Source of the DNA: an uncultured Flavonifractor sp. | GTDB taxonomy: Bacteria; Bacillota; Clostridia; Oscillospirales; Oscillospiraceae | Assembly: GCA_947384055.1 (NCBI GenBank) | Contig: CANDFO010000016.1 | Span: 1 to 42,207 of the forward strand | Direction of reading: 5' to 3' | DNA length: 42,207 nt | Part shown: one piece after another, positions 1 to 9,133 of the stretch | Numbering within the stretch: position 1 is the first letter of the stretch | Layout: every line of letters begins with the position of its first letter | Notes under the pieces: model-generated | Told to the model about the DNA's origin: nothing | The model's input: the letters and a program-made list of their open reading frames with translations, nothing else | Databases searched by the model: none | Position numbers and translations under genes: made by a program

Positions 1-840
1 AGCGCCCGCCCTCCGCAGGGCCTGTTGCATAAGAGAATCGACAATGCGGAACCGGCGGACCACGCGGAGCCGCGGTTTGGACTGTGGCCGGAGCTGGAAC
101 ACAGGGCCCCGGAAGAGCCGGATCCAGCGGCGGCGCTGCTGAAAAGAACCGGAGCTGACGGGCAGAGGGGCAGCCCCCCGCTGCGGGAACCGCGCAGGAT
201 AAGCCTTGCGGCATGGATGGAGCCGCGTTCCGCACAGGCCTGGCAGAGGTATGAGCGGCGTATCCTGCCGTGGTCCGGTGCCGCAGACCTGGTGAAATAC
301 AGCGGCCCAGGGGAGCGGAGCGGATATCTGCCTTTAGGCAGGCAGGACGAAGGGGGCTTTATGCCGGCGCAGGATGCCGGAGAGCCGCAGACCCGGATGC
401 CGGTTCCGCCGCCGGAAGCCCTGGTACATCCGCAGCTCCCGGCGGCAGAGGGGAGTCCGCCGCAAAGGGCGGAGCCCGCGCCGCGGGACCGAATGGATTC
501 CGATTATGTGCGCACTCTGCCGGACTGGGCCCAGCAATTTCTGCGCTCTGGCGGAGGAGCGGAGAGACAGGAGAACGCTCCGTCCATGGAGAGGAGCGCT
601 AGAGATATTGCCGTCCTGTCCCGGCAGCAGGAGCCGGAGGAGTTGTTCCAGTGGACGTCGCCGGAATACCGGCCCCAGGAGCCCCTTATGTTCCGGGAAC
701 AGGAGGGGCGGCAGGTACAGGAAAAGGAGTCCTCCGCTCGGACGGTGCTCAGTGCCGGAGAGCTGCGGCGGACAGCCGACGAGCTCTACCGGATGATTGA
801 GGACCGCATACGGCGGGAGCGTCGGCGGCTGGGACTGTAA
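1..840 (+). CDS. Afp6-like eCIS accessory protein (5' partial)
   Basis: The reading frame is open from the first base of the window, so the true start is probably upstream; an in-frame TTG at 25 is the first internal candidate but has no convincing ribosome binding site. The visible ~280 residues are rich in Pro, Glu, Arg and Gly and look mostly disordered. The last ~35 residues form a charged amphipathic helix ending in RRERRRLGL. As I remember them, small proteins between the tube/sheath genes and the LysM gene of eCIS clusters often have a similar C-terminal pattern (ADxxYRxxxxRxxxERxRRGL-like). Its place just before the LysM gene matches Afp6/Pvc6, whose function is poorly known. Role as a particle accessory or assembly factor is inferred from context only. 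Confidence 0.6.
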   Translation, partial: SARPPQGLLHKRIDNAEPADHAEPRFGLWPELEHRAPEEPDPAAALLKRTGADGQRGSPPLREPRRISLAAWMEPRSAQAWQRYERRILPWSGAADLVKYSGPGERSGYLPLGRQDEGGFMPAQDAGEPQTRMPVPPPEALVHPQLPAAEGSPPQRAEPAPRDRMDSDYVRTLPDWAQQFLRSGGGAERQENAPSMERSARDIAVLSRQQEPEELFQWTSPEYRPQEPLMFREQEGRQVQEKESSARTVLSAGELRRTADELYRMIEDRIRRERRRLGL

Positions 841-885
841 GAACCTGTATCCATAACCGGGGGACGCCGGATGGGAGGGATGGAA

Positions 886-1614
886 ATGTACGTGGGGCCG
901 ACCAATGCCAACGCCCTGATGCCGCTGGAAAAGCTGACCATTGAGCCGGAGGGCGGAAAGGCGTTTCAGGTGCTGTACAACCCGGCGCAGTACAGCCAGA
1001 GCCGTATGGTCCGCTATGCCCAGTCTCAGGGCATCTCCACCAACACGCCGGTGGTTCAGTTTGCCGGAGGCGGTATGGAGACCCTTCAATTCCGCCTGTT
1101 TTTCGACAGCATGTCCGCCGGAAGCGAGGTGGGCGGCAGCATGGGCGACAAAATGAAGTTTGAGGCGAACAGCGCCCTCCCTTCCACGGGGAAATACATC
1201 GATGTGCGGACCTATACCAACAAGGTCTATAAGCTGATGGAGATTGACCCGGATAAGCATGTGCCGCCGCTGCTGAAGCTGAAATGGTCGTCTCTCCAGT
1301 TTACCGGGCACCTGGTGAGGTGCGCGCAGAGCTTTGTCAAATTCAATGAGCAGGGAATGCCGGTGCGGGCCTGGCTGGACTGCGTATTTCAGGAGTTTAT
1401 TGCGCCCATGAAGGCCAATCTCCCCCGGCCGCTGGAGTCTCCGGATACCACCAAGTACCGCACCGTCCGTCAGGGGGATTCCCTGTGGGCCCTCGCCGCC
1501 AGGGAGTACGGCCAGCCGGGGCAGTGGCGGGCTATCGCCGGAGCCAACGGGCTGGCAAATCCGCGCTGCCTGCGCACCGGAGAGCGGCTGGTGCTCCCGG
1601 CGCTGAAAAAATGA
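886..1614 (+). CDS. eCIS LysM-domain tube/baseplate protein (Afp7-like)
   Basis: This 242-aa protein has an N-terminal CIS-tube-like domain (about residues 5-180, with LEKLTIEPEGGKAFQVLYNP near the start) and a C-terminal LysM domain (about 190-240, YRTVRQGDSLWALAAREYG). The two-part layout is that of Afp7/Pvc7, which joins the inner tube to the hub, like gp53 and related LysM proteins of phage baseplates. I prefer ATG 886: a GGGAGGG at 873-879 lies 6 nt upstream. The ATG at 871 would sit at the edge of that site, giving 247 aa. The hub gene follows after a short gap. The LysM more likely mediates protein contacts in the baseplate than wall binding, but that is inference. Confidence 0.88.
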   Translation: MYVGPTNANALMPLEKLTIEPEGGKAFQVLYNPAQYSQSRMVRYAQSQGISTNTPVVQFAGGGMETLQFRLFFDSMSAGSEVGGSMGDKMKFEANSALPSTGKYIDVRTYTNKVYKLMEIDPDKHVPPLLKLKWSSLQFTGHLVRCAQSFVKFNEQGMPVRAWLDCVFQEFIAPMKANLPRPLESPDTTKYRTVRQGDSLWALAAREYGQPGQWRAIAGANGLANPRCLRTGERLVLPALKK

Positions 1615-1638
1615 CCGGGCGGGAGGAGCTGGCTTCAC

Positions 1639-2733
1639 TTGGATAAAGGATCCTATACCTTTCAGGCGCTGAGCAGAAAATACGGAGACTTCCGGGGGCC
1701 GGCCTTCGAGATTAAGGTAGACGGCACGGCCATCAAAAGCGCGGAGATTCCCATTGTCTCTCTGGAGGTGGAGCTGTGCGCCGACGGCAGTGCGGGCGGA
1801 TGCCATTTTACTGTGGAGAGCCTGTATGATTTTGAGCACTCCAAATGGATCAACAGCCTGGCCAAGACCATCAGGGTGGGAGCCAAGCTGGAAATCAGGG
1901 CGGGCTATGTGAAGCAGGAGGAGGTCTTTTACGGCTATGTGGACGAGTTTGCCATGGAATACCGGGGCTCCGCCCCGCCGCGGCTGTCGGTGACGGGGAT
2001 TGACGGGTTTGGCTTCTTGATGAGCTGTCAGGAGCCTTTTTACGGGGAACAGAAGGAGCCCCGGAAGGTGGTGGAGGACATCCTCCAAAAGGCGGTTAGC
2101 GCGGGCTACGCCAAAAAGGTCACGGTGGGCGGGCTGGATGGCTTTACCGTTCCCACGGTGAAACAGAAGCTGGACGACTACAAATATCTGCGCCTGCTGG
2201 CAAAGCGCTACTGCGTCAGCGTGTTTTCGGTGGACGGAGAGCTGATTTTTGACAATGTGATCGGCAGCGGCAGCCCGCTGATCACCCTGACCGCAGGGGC
2301 CGGCCTGCTGGAGTTTCACAAGCGCACCTCCCTGCGGGGACAGGTGGGTGTGGTGGAGGTCTGGGGGAAGGATGTCAACCAGATGTTTATCAAAGGGAGT
2401 GCCCAATCCGTCAGCATCGGCGGGAAGGGAGAGACGGCGGTGGAGCTGGCCCCCAAATTTAAGCGGGCCGTACTGCGGGAGTACAACGAATATGTGCGCA
2501 CCGAGCAGGAGTGCGGCGCCCTGGCTCAGGCCCGGCTGGACGCCCAGGCGCTGGAATTTGTGTCGGGCCGGGGGGTGTGCGTGGGCCTGCCGGAGCTGAT
2601 TCCCGGCCGGTACATCACCATAGAGGGACTGGACGGAGATACCGAGGGATCTTATTTTGTCAGCAAAGTATGCCACAGACTCACCGGGGACGGCTATTTT
2701 ACCAGCTTTGAAGTAAAGGGGGCCAGGGCGTAG
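1639..2733 (+). CDS. eCIS baseplate hub protein (gpD / VgrG N-terminal-like)
   Basis: The 364-aa product resembles phage late-control gpD and the N-terminal gp27-like hub of VgrG/Pvc8: a beta-rich first domain (IKVDGTAIKSAEIPIVSLEV), a GYVDEF turn, then a second barrel (KYLRLLAKRYCVSVFSVDGE, residues about 195-215), which is the standard signature of the family. It would form the trimeric hub joining the tube to the spike. The start is TTG 1639, preceded by GGGAGGAG at 1621-1628. The OB-fold and spike that are fused to this hub in Afp8/Pvc8 are encoded by the next gene, which begins immediately after this stop codon, so hub and spike are split here. Confidence 0.88.
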   Translation: MDKGSYTFQALSRKYGDFRGPAFEIKVDGTAIKSAEIPIVSLEVELCADGSAGGCHFTVESLYDFEHSKWINSLAKTIRVGAKLEIRAGYVKQEEVFYGYVDEFAMEYRGSAPPRLSVTGIDGFGFLMSCQEPFYGEQKEPRKVVEDILQKAVSAGYAKKVTVGGLDGFTVPTVKQKLDDYKYLRLLAKRYCVSVFSVDGELIFDNVIGSGSPLITLTAGAGLLEFHKRTSLRGQVGVVEVWGKDVNQMFIKGSAQSVSIGGKGETAVELAPKFKRAVLREYNEYVRTEQECGALAQARLDAQALEFVSGRGVCVGLPELIPGRYITIEGLDGDTEGSYFVSKVCHRLTGDGYFTSFEVKGARA

Positions 2734-3519
2734 ATGGGCATTGCGGAGGAATTTCAGGCGGCGCTGGACGCGTCGGGCCACACCTTCGAGCGGCAGATGG
2801 AACAGCCGGGTGTGACGCTGGCCACCGTGACCAATATTACCGACCCGGATAAGCTCAACCGGGTCAAGTGCGTCCCCGTAGAGAGTGAAAACGCCGGGGA
2901 GACCGACTGGTGCTACGTAATGTCTCCCCTGGGCGGGGCGGGCTGCGGGCAGTTCTTTTTTCCCAACGTGGATGACCTGGTGGTGCTTGCCTACCTGGGG
3001 GGCGACCCCCACCGGCCTCTGGTGCTGGGGGCCATCTGGAATACGCAGGTGACGCCCCCTTATATCATAGAGGACGGCAAGGTTCACAATTATTCCATCA
3101 AAACGCCGGGGGGCACGGAGCTGCTGTTCTACGACGAGCCGGAAAAGCAGAAGGTGACGCTGACCCTCCCCTCCGGCACGGTGCTGTCCATTGACGACGA
3201 GAACAAGTTGATCTGTCTGAAGGACCAGGCGGGGGAGAACGCCCTGGAGATGAATCTTGAGGGCGGCGAGATTACGCTGAAGGCCAAGACGAAGCTCACC
3301 CTGTCGGCGGGGGACACCGCGGTGGTGCTGGAGCAGGCGGGAAACCTGTCCCAGAGCGCCAGCAGCAAGGTGTCCATTGAGTGCGCCACCCTGGAGGGAA
3401 AGGGGAGCAGCCAGGTCAGCCTTCAGGGGGCGGCGGTGGAGGTAAAGGCCGACTCCACCATGACCCTTCAGTCCTCCGGACCCGCGGCGGTCAAGGGGGC
3501 GGTGGTCAATATCAATTAG
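2734..3519 (+). CDS. eCIS spike protein (gpV / VgrG C-terminal-like)
   Basis: The 261-aa protein has an OB-fold domain (residues about 25-110: LATVTNITDPDKLNRVKCV, then QFFFPNVDDLVVLAYLGGDP and RPLVLGAIWN, typical of gpV/gp5). After that comes a repetitive beta-helix-like stretch rich in Thr, Ser, Val, Lys and Ala (about 125-261, for example ITLKAKTKLTLSAGDTAVVL). This is the architecture of the trimeric central spike that pierces the target membrane; the PAAR-like DUF4280 protein encoded at 19918 probably caps it. ATG 2734 directly abuts the hub stop codon, so translation is likely coupled. Confidence 0.9.
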   Translation: MGIAEEFQAALDASGHTFERQMEQPGVTLATVTNITDPDKLNRVKCVPVESENAGETDWCYVMSPLGGAGCGQFFFPNVDDLVVLAYLGGDPHRPLVLGAIWNTQVTPPYIIEDGKVHNYSIKTPGGTELLFYDEPEKQKVTLTLPSGTVLSIDDENKLICLKDQAGENALEMNLEGGEITLKAKTKLTLSAGDTAVVLEQAGNLSQSASSKVSIECATLEGKGSSQVSLQGAAVEVKADSTMTLQSSGPAAVKGAVVNIN

Positions 3520-3635
3520 ATTTTGCGTCAGGCTCTGTTTGAAAATGGGGGAAGACCCGGAAATATTCAGACGGGACCCAAGCGGGACGCGGGCGGTTCC
3601 CGTGCGCGGACAGGGCCTGGCGAGGAGGGGGAGAC

Positions 3636-4055
3636 ATGAACGGAAAAGAATTTTTGGGCCAGGGGCTGAAATTCCCCCTCCAGGTGGACCCCAGAACGGG
3701 AAAGCTGGCCCTGGTGGAGCAGGAGGAGGACATCCGGGAGGCCGTTGCGCTCATCCTGCGCACCGGGCGGGGGGAGCGGGTGATGCGCCCGGAGTTTGGT
3801 ACGGACACCATGGAGTACGCGTTTGCTCTGGCCTCCAGCTCCATGCTCCACGCCATATCCCACGAGGTGCGGCTGGCCCTGCTGGAGCAGGAGCCCCGCA
3901 TACGGGACGTGGAGGTCTGGTGCGACGGCCCGGACCAGCAGAACGGCGGCTTGGCGCTCCGGGTGAGTTATACGGTGCGCAGCACCAACAACCGCTACAA
4001 CCATGTTTACCCCTTCTACACAGAGGAAGGCTGGGAAGGAGGCGGTGCGGAGTGA
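3636..4055 (+). CDS. eCIS baseplate wedge protein, gp25/gpW-like (Afp9)
   Basis: The 139-aa product has the length and signature of GPW/gp25 proteins: GQGLKFPLQVDPRTGKLALV at the N-terminus, EEDIREAVALILRTGRGERV, then the conserved RPEFG motif (residues about 50-54), which corresponds to the EPR core motif of T6SS TssE/gp25. It sits in the baseplate wedge and contacts the first sheath ring. The start ATG has AGGAGGGGG at 3622-3630 upstream. The 116 nt before it carry no gene. Its stop overlaps the GTG start of the next wedge gene by 4 nt, a clear sign of translational coupling. Confidence 0.93.
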   Translation: MNGKEFLGQGLKFPLQVDPRTGKLALVEQEEDIREAVALILRTGRGERVMRPEFGTDTMEYAFALASSSMLHAISHEVRLALLEQEPRIRDVEVWCDGPDQQNGGLALRVSYTVRSTNNRYNHVYPFYTEEGWEGGGAE

Positions 4056-6976
4056 AGCGGCCGCCAGTGCTGGACGGACGGAGCCGGGAGGATATTATGG
4101 CCCAGATTGCGGCCCATGCCAGGGAGTACACACCGGAATGGCGCTGTGAGGGGGCCCGGGACGACCCAGGAGCTGCCCTGGCCGCTCTGTTTGGCGAGAT
4201 GTTTTCCCAGACGGTGGACCGGATGAACGCGGTGCCCCAAAAGCTGTATACAGAATTTTTGAATATGGCGGGTTTTCAGATGCCGGATCCCTCGCCGGCT
4301 TCCGGCCTGCTCCGGTTTACCGCCCATGAGACGGTGCCGGCTCCGGTGCCGGTGCCCGCCGGAACCCAGGTCTATGCCCGGGATGGGGAGGGGCGGAATG
4401 TGGTCTATGAGACCGAGCGGGGAATTGAGGCCACCCCCGCCAGGCTCACCGGACTGTTTTATGTGGACCCCCGGGCGGAGATGGTCCAGCGGCTGGATCC
4501 GGAGAGCCCCAACCGCTTTTTTGCGCCGGGCGGCGGAGAGAATCTCCAGCGCCACCGCTTTTCCTTTGGACAAAATCAGGTGCTGGCCCTGTCCGGGCCC
4601 TGTGTGGTGGAGGTGGAGCTGCGGCGTCCGGCGGAGTTTACCGAGGCGGAGACCGCTGCCTATCTGACCGACCCGGTTCGGGCCCGCTGGAGCTTCCGGG
4701 GGCCGGAGGGGGAGCTCCCCTTCGACACGGCCCGGGCGGAGGGGAATACCATCCTGCTGAGTTATGAGGGGTCTCAGTCCTTTGTCCCTGACGAGAAGGG
4801 ACGATACGCCGTGACCTGCACATGCTCCGGCGGACCGAGCGGCGGAACCATTCTGCTGGACGGTATCCGCCTGCGCAGCCGCCCCGCCGCCCTGCTGCCT
4901 CTGGACGGCGCGGCCAGCGGCGACGTGGAGCTGGACCTGGAGGAGGGCGGCTACTGTCTGGGGCGGATGCCGGCGCCCTACAGCGTCTGCTATTTTCGCT
5001 CAGACCGGGCGTTCTGCAAGCGGGGGGCGCGGGTGAATCTGCGGCTGGACATCGCCCCGGTGGTGGACGCCCCGGCGGGAAACCAGATTCAGTATGACTT
5101 TCACCAGCGCATTATTGACAAGCGGGACGCGGTGGCCATTTCCCCCGACGATGTATATGTCTCCCAGGTGGTCTGGGAGTACTTCAACGGCCTGGGATGG
5201 CGGGCCCTGGCGGTGTCCGGGAGCCGGAACCCCTTTTCCTGCCGGACGGAGGGTCCTCTGGAGGTCGTCTTTGACGTGCCCGGGGACCTGACGGAAACGG
5301 AGGTAAACGCCCGGCGGGGCTGGTATATCCGGGCCAGGGTGGTCAGCGTGGAGAATCAGTTTTCCATGGTCCCCCGGCGGCTGGTCCCCTTCCTGCGGGG
5401 GGCGGAGTGCCTTTGGGCGTACGGCGAGGGCTGTCCGGTGGACTGGTGCCGGGCGGAGAACAACGGTGGAGTGTGCCTTCTGGAGGAGGCCGCGGGCATG
5501 GAACGCCTGGGGTTCCCGGCGGTGGCAGGGCTGGAGGAGCACCCTGGGGCCATGTATTTCTGTTTTGACCGGTCCCCCCACGCCATGCCCCTGGCCATCC
5601 GCTTCGATGTGGCCGGCCGGGTGCGGATGGAGGATAAGCTGCGCTTTGAGGCGTGGACGGGCAGCCGGTTTGAGCCGGTGCGGATGCTGGATCTCTCCCG
5701 GGGCCTCCTCCGGGCGGGAGTGATGCGCCTCTACCTGCCCAAAGCCCTGCCCAGGCGGGAGCTCTTTGGGACGGAGGGCTGCTGGCTGCGGCTGTGCCGC
5801 AGCTCTTATCTGGAGAACGCGGGGGGCTATCCCATGGTAAACGCCGTCTGGCTGAATACCGTCACCGCCGTCCAGCGGGAGCGGGCGGGCGACGAGCACT
5901 TCTCCGCCGGACCTTACGAGGCCAACAAGTACCTGGAACTGATGCGGCGTCCGGTGCTGTCGGAGCAGGTGTGGGTGGATGAGGCGGCAGGGCTGGCGGA
6001 CGCCGCCGCGGAGGAGCTGGCCCGGCGCCTGCCGGACCGGGTGCGGCTGGAGCGGGAGGACCAGGTGCTGGTCCGCTGCTGGGTGCGCTGGGAGCGGACG
6101 CCCAGTCTGGCGCTGTGCGGGCCGGAGGAGCGCTGCTACAGCCTGGACCCCTATGAGGGGACGATACGCTTCGGCGACGGGACCCGCGGGCGGGTGCCGC
6201 CCCAGGGCCGGGAAAATATCCGGGTGCGCTACTATTACGGCGGCGGGGAGCGGGGCAACCGGCCGGCCGGAACCATTGCGGGGCCGGTGGGCTCCCTGCC
6301 CCGCATCAGCCGCGTGGAGAACCTGACCCCCATGAGCGGCGGAACAGGGCGCTTTTCCCCGGAAAAGGCTGAGGAGCTGGGAAACAAGCACCTGCGGCAC
6401 CGGAACCGGGCTGCTGCGCCCCGGGATTTTGAGGAAATCGCGGCCCAGCGTTTTCCCCAGGCCCGGCACGTAAAGTGCTTCCCGGGCCGGGATGGATCCG
6501 GGGCCTGGGCTCCCGGTCATGTGAGCGTGGTGGTGGAGGGCGGAGACCCGGACGACCCGCAGGTGACGGATGACCTGTGCGCCCGCATTGAGGCGGAGCT
6601 CTCCCGCTGCTGTGACTGTGTTATGGTGGCGGAAGGGCGGCTGCACGTGGTTGGCTCCACCGTTCTGACGGTCAACAGCCGCATCACCGTGGAACTGGAG
6701 GACCCGGACCAGAGTGCGGCCACCCAGCAGGAGCTGCTGCGGCGGCTGGAAGAGCTGGTGCAGGGCTGGCGGAAGCGGGACATCGGCTGTCAGCTCCGGA
6801 CGGGCCAGGTGTGGCAGACCGTCCGGGATACTCCCAACGTCAGGGTGGTACGGGGAATTCTGCTGGAGGGCCGGTATGACCGGGGGGGCGTTCAGCAGGT
6901 GGCGGCCCTGGAGGACGACGGCGCCTTCCCCTATGCCACCGTGAGAAACGGCACGCACCTGATTCAGATAGAATAG
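4052..6976 (+). CDS. eCIS large baseplate wedge protein, gp6/J-like (Afp11-like)
   Basis: The likely product is 974 aa from GTG 4052, which overlaps the gp25 stop and has GAAGGAGG upstream; the frame stays open further 5' but that stretch overlaps gp25. The N-terminus (REDIMAQIAAHAREYTPEW, then DDPGAALAALFGEM) is typical of the 'putative baseplate assembly protein' family. A second recognisable patch is YSLDPYEGTIRFGDGTRGRV, followed by IRVRYYYGGGERGNRPAGTI (about residues 690-745), which is the baseplate J/gp6 core. The C-terminal ~220 residues resemble gp6/J wedge-forming domains (HRNRAAAPRDFEEIAAQRFP). It would build the wedge with the next gene product. Confidence 0.9.
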   Translation: MKRPPVLDGRSREDIMAQIAAHAREYTPEWRCEGARDDPGAALAALFGEMFSQTVDRMNAVPQKLYTEFLNMAGFQMPDPSPASGLLRFTAHETVPAPVPVPAGTQVYARDGEGRNVVYETERGIEATPARLTGLFYVDPRAEMVQRLDPESPNRFFAPGGGENLQRHRFSFGQNQVLALSGPCVVEVELRRPAEFTEAETAAYLTDPVRARWSFRGPEGELPFDTARAEGNTILLSYEGSQSFVPDEKGRYAVTCTCSGGPSGGTILLDGIRLRSRPAALLPLDGAASGDVELDLEEGGYCLGRMPAPYSVCYFRSDRAFCKRGARVNLRLDIAPVVDAPAGNQIQYDFHQRIIDKRDAVAISPDDVYVSQVVWEYFNGLGWRALAVSGSRNPFSCRTEGPLEVVFDVPGDLTETEVNARRGWYIRARVVSVENQFSMVPRRLVPFLRGAECLWAYGEGCPVDWCRAENNGGVCLLEEAAGMERLGFPAVAGLEEHPGAMYFCFDRSPHAMPLAIRFDVAGRVRMEDKLRFEAWTGSRFEPVRMLDLSRGLLRAGVMRLYLPKALPRRELFGTEGCWLRLCRSSYLENAGGYPMVNAVWLNTVTAVQRERAGDEHFSAGPYEANKYLELMRRPVLSEQVWVDEAAGLADAAAEELARRLPDRVRLEREDQVLVRCWVRWERTPSLALCGPEERCYSLDPYEGTIRFGDGTRGRVPPQGRENIRVRYYYGGGERGNRPAGTIAGPVGSLPRISRVENLTPMSGGTGRFSPEKAEELGNKHLRHRNRAAAPRDFEEIAAQRFPQARHVKCFPGRDGSGAWAPGHVSVVVEGGDPDDPQVTDDLCARIEAELSRCCDCVMVAEGRLHVVGSTVLTVNSRITVELEDPDQSAATQQELLRRLEELVQGWRKRDIGCQLRTGQVWQTVRDTPNVRVVRGILLEGRYDRGGVQQVAALEDDGAFPYATVRNGTHLIQIE

Positions 6977-7002
6977 CGAAAAGACAGGGAGGGAGACGGC
7001 CT

Positions 7003-9069
7003 GTGCTGAACGTGCGCAATCTGGACGACCAGAGCTATGAGGAAATTGTCAAGGCAGCGGTAGGCCGCCTTCCGTGGCTCTGCCCGGAGTGGACGGACCA
7101 CAACGCTCACGACCCGGGAATTACGGTTCTGGAGCTGATGGCCTGGTATAAAGAGCTCCAGCAATACCACATGAACCAGCTCACCGGAGCGCTGCGGCGC
7201 AAGCTGCTGAAGCTGGCGGGGATTACCTGCCATCCGGCCGCCCCCGCCCGGTGTGCGGTAGAAGTGAAGCCTCAGGACTCTGCCCGGCCCGCCGGAGCCC
7301 GCCTGCGCACAGCGGAGGGGATTCCCTTTGAGCTGGAAGAGCCCATTCCCGCCCGCCGCCTGGCGGTGGCCCGGGTCTGTGTGCTCCAGGGGGAGCGGGT
7401 GACGGATGTGGGCCGGATGCTGGCGGAGCGGCGCATCACTTTTCAGCCCTTTGGAGGGGCGGAGAACGGACAGGCGCGCCTGCGCATGGGCATTTCCGGC
7501 TGGACAGAGGGTCCCCTGCGCCTGTGGTTTGATGTGGAGAAGCCGGAGGGAGTTCCCCGCAACCCCTTTTCCGGGCCGGAGCAGGTGCCCCGGGTACTCC
7601 GCTGGCGGTGCGAGGGGGCTGTGGACACCCGGGTGCTTCTGGATGGCACCCATGCCCTCAGCCAGAGCGGATATGTGACTCTGGAGCCTGCGGGCGGCTG
7701 GCCCTGCGGGGCGGAAGAGCTGCGCTGGCTGGAATTGACCCTGGAGGACCCCGGCTGTGAAGAGGCCGTACGGCTGTCGGGGATTACGGCAGGGCGCTAC
7801 CAGGCGGTTCAGCGGGAGACCTGGGCCCGGAGCCGGACTTTTCGGGCTCAGGCCGGGCCGGACTGGAGGGTCCTGCTGGAGGACGCCCAGGCCAGAGAGA
7901 GCGAGCTGGCGGTCTTTTTGCGGGATGGGGAGGGCTGGCGACAGACCGGCCAGTGGAGCGCCGTGCTCCGGCCGGAGGGCCGTTGGATCGCGGTGGACGC
8001 CTCCTCCGCCGTCCAGGACGGGGAGGACAATGTGCTGATGCTCAGTCTGGACCCCCTGCACCTGCACAGCCTGCACTTTGACGCCAAGGGCCTGCCGGGG
8101 GAAACCCTGCGGCTGGATCTGGAGGGGCGGACGGTGCTGACCGGGCGGTTTTCTTTCCTGTGCGAGACGCTGGACCGGGATGGGGTTGTGCGCCCCATGC
8201 TCTGGCGGTGTGTGGAGGACCTGGCCTCCTGGGGGCCCAGGGACCGGGTGTTTGTCTATGACCCGCTGCGGGAGACCGTCACCTTCGGGGACGGCGCGCA
8301 CGGGGCTCTGCTCCGGCGGGGAGAGGGGGCTGTGCTGGCGGCGGATATGACCCTTTCTCAGGGGAGCGGCGGCAACATACCCGGCGGGTGCGGCCTGTGT
8401 TTTGAGGAGGACGGTGTTCCGGTTTCCCACGGGCCTGCGGGGGGCGGCGCGGACCAGGAGAGCCCGGAAGAGGCTCAGGACCGGCTTTTGTGCCTGCTGA
8501 GCGACACGTGCAAATGCACCTGCGCGGAAGACTATGAGCGTCTGGCCCGGGCGACCCCCGGTCTCCGGACGGCGGCGGCCAGGGCCATCCCCGCCTACGA
8601 CCCGGAGGAGCCCGCGGGACGGGCCTGCGTGCCCACGGTGACGGTAGTGGTGGTGCCGGCGGGAGCCGGGGAGCGCCCCATGCCGGACCGGCGCTTCCTG
8701 TCGGCGGTTCAGCGGCAGATGGACCGGTATCGGCCCATCGGCACACAGGTGCGGGTAGTGGGACCGGTCTATGTGGAGGTGTCTGTAAGCGCAGCCCTCC
8801 GCACGGGAGAATCCGGCCTGGAGGAGCCCGCGGCCGGGGCGGTCCGGGAGTGGCTGGAGGGGATGGGAATCGGCGGCGTTCTGCGGGTCAGCGATGTGCA
8901 GGCGGCGCTTCAGGCCATCCCCGGGGTGCTCCAGGTCCGGGAGACAGAGCTATACTGCTCTGCCCCCGGCTGTATCCGGCGCGGTGAGGGAGAGCTTGTT
9001 CTGCCCAGGCGGGCCATTCCCCGGCTTGGAAAGCTGCGGGTGTCCTGGATTCCCCCGGGTGCGGTCTGA
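7003..9069 (+). CDS. eCIS second baseplate wedge protein, gp6/J-like (Afp12-like)
   Basis: The 688-aa protein is a paralogue in architecture of the preceding one. Its N-terminus (LDDQSYEEIVKAAVGRLPWL, then EWTDHNAHDPGITVLELMAW) is the classic start of J-like baseplate proteins. A central FVYDPLRETVTFGDGAHGAL marks the beta-rich J core, and the C-terminal part (CTCAEDYERLARATPGLRTA and the YVEVSVSAAL strand region) is gp6-like. GTG 7003 has GGGAGGGAG at 6987-6995 upstream, 26 nt after the previous stop. Two unequal J-like wedge proteins in tandem are normal for eCIS (Afp11 and Afp12). Confidence 0.9.
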   Translation: MLNVRNLDDQSYEEIVKAAVGRLPWLCPEWTDHNAHDPGITVLELMAWYKELQQYHMNQLTGALRRKLLKLAGITCHPAAPARCAVEVKPQDSARPAGARLRTAEGIPFELEEPIPARRLAVARVCVLQGERVTDVGRMLAERRITFQPFGGAENGQARLRMGISGWTEGPLRLWFDVEKPEGVPRNPFSGPEQVPRVLRWRCEGAVDTRVLLDGTHALSQSGYVTLEPAGGWPCGAEELRWLELTLEDPGCEEAVRLSGITAGRYQAVQRETWARSRTFRAQAGPDWRVLLEDAQARESELAVFLRDGEGWRQTGQWSAVLRPEGRWIAVDASSAVQDGEDNVLMLSLDPLHLHSLHFDAKGLPGETLRLDLEGRTVLTGRFSFLCETLDRDGVVRPMLWRCVEDLASWGPRDRVFVYDPLRETVTFGDGAHGALLRRGEGAVLAADMTLSQGSGGNIPGGCGLCFEEDGVPVSHGPAGGGADQESPEEAQDRLLCLLSDTCKCTCAEDYERLARATPGLRTAAARAIPAYDPEEPAGRACVPTVTVVVVPAGAGERPMPDRRFLSAVQRQMDRYRPIGTQVRVVGPVYVEVSVSAALRTGESGLEEPAAGAVREWLEGMGIGGVLRVSDVQAALQAIPGVLQVRETELYCSAPGCIRRGEGELVLPRRAIPRLGKLRVSWIPPGAV

Positions 9070-9133
9070 AGTGCGGAACAGGCTCCGGAGGCGGTGGAAT
9101 GGAGAGGAACACTGAGGGAGAGGGGGAACCTGT

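Noticed and set aside
334..3087. 917-codon open frame on the minus strand
   Set aside because: It is antisense to four recognisable eCIS genes, has low-complexity Pro/Arg/Gly/His composition and no family signature; it is a GC-bias shadow.
3531..3546. GGCTCTGTTTGAAAAT resembling an end of the 39203-39364 repeat
   Set aside because: The match is short and gapped and no palindromic partner follows, so it is not supported as a second copy.
5000..6958. 652-codon open frame on the minus strand
   Set aside because: Antisense to the gp6/J-like wedge gene, with no domain and composition typical of GC-rich antisense frames.
4052..9069. Frame extension of the first wedge gene into the gp25 region (from 3539)
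   Set aside because: That part overlaps gp25, has Arg/Gly/Pro-rich nonsense-like composition and no ribosome binding site; GTG 4052 is well supported.
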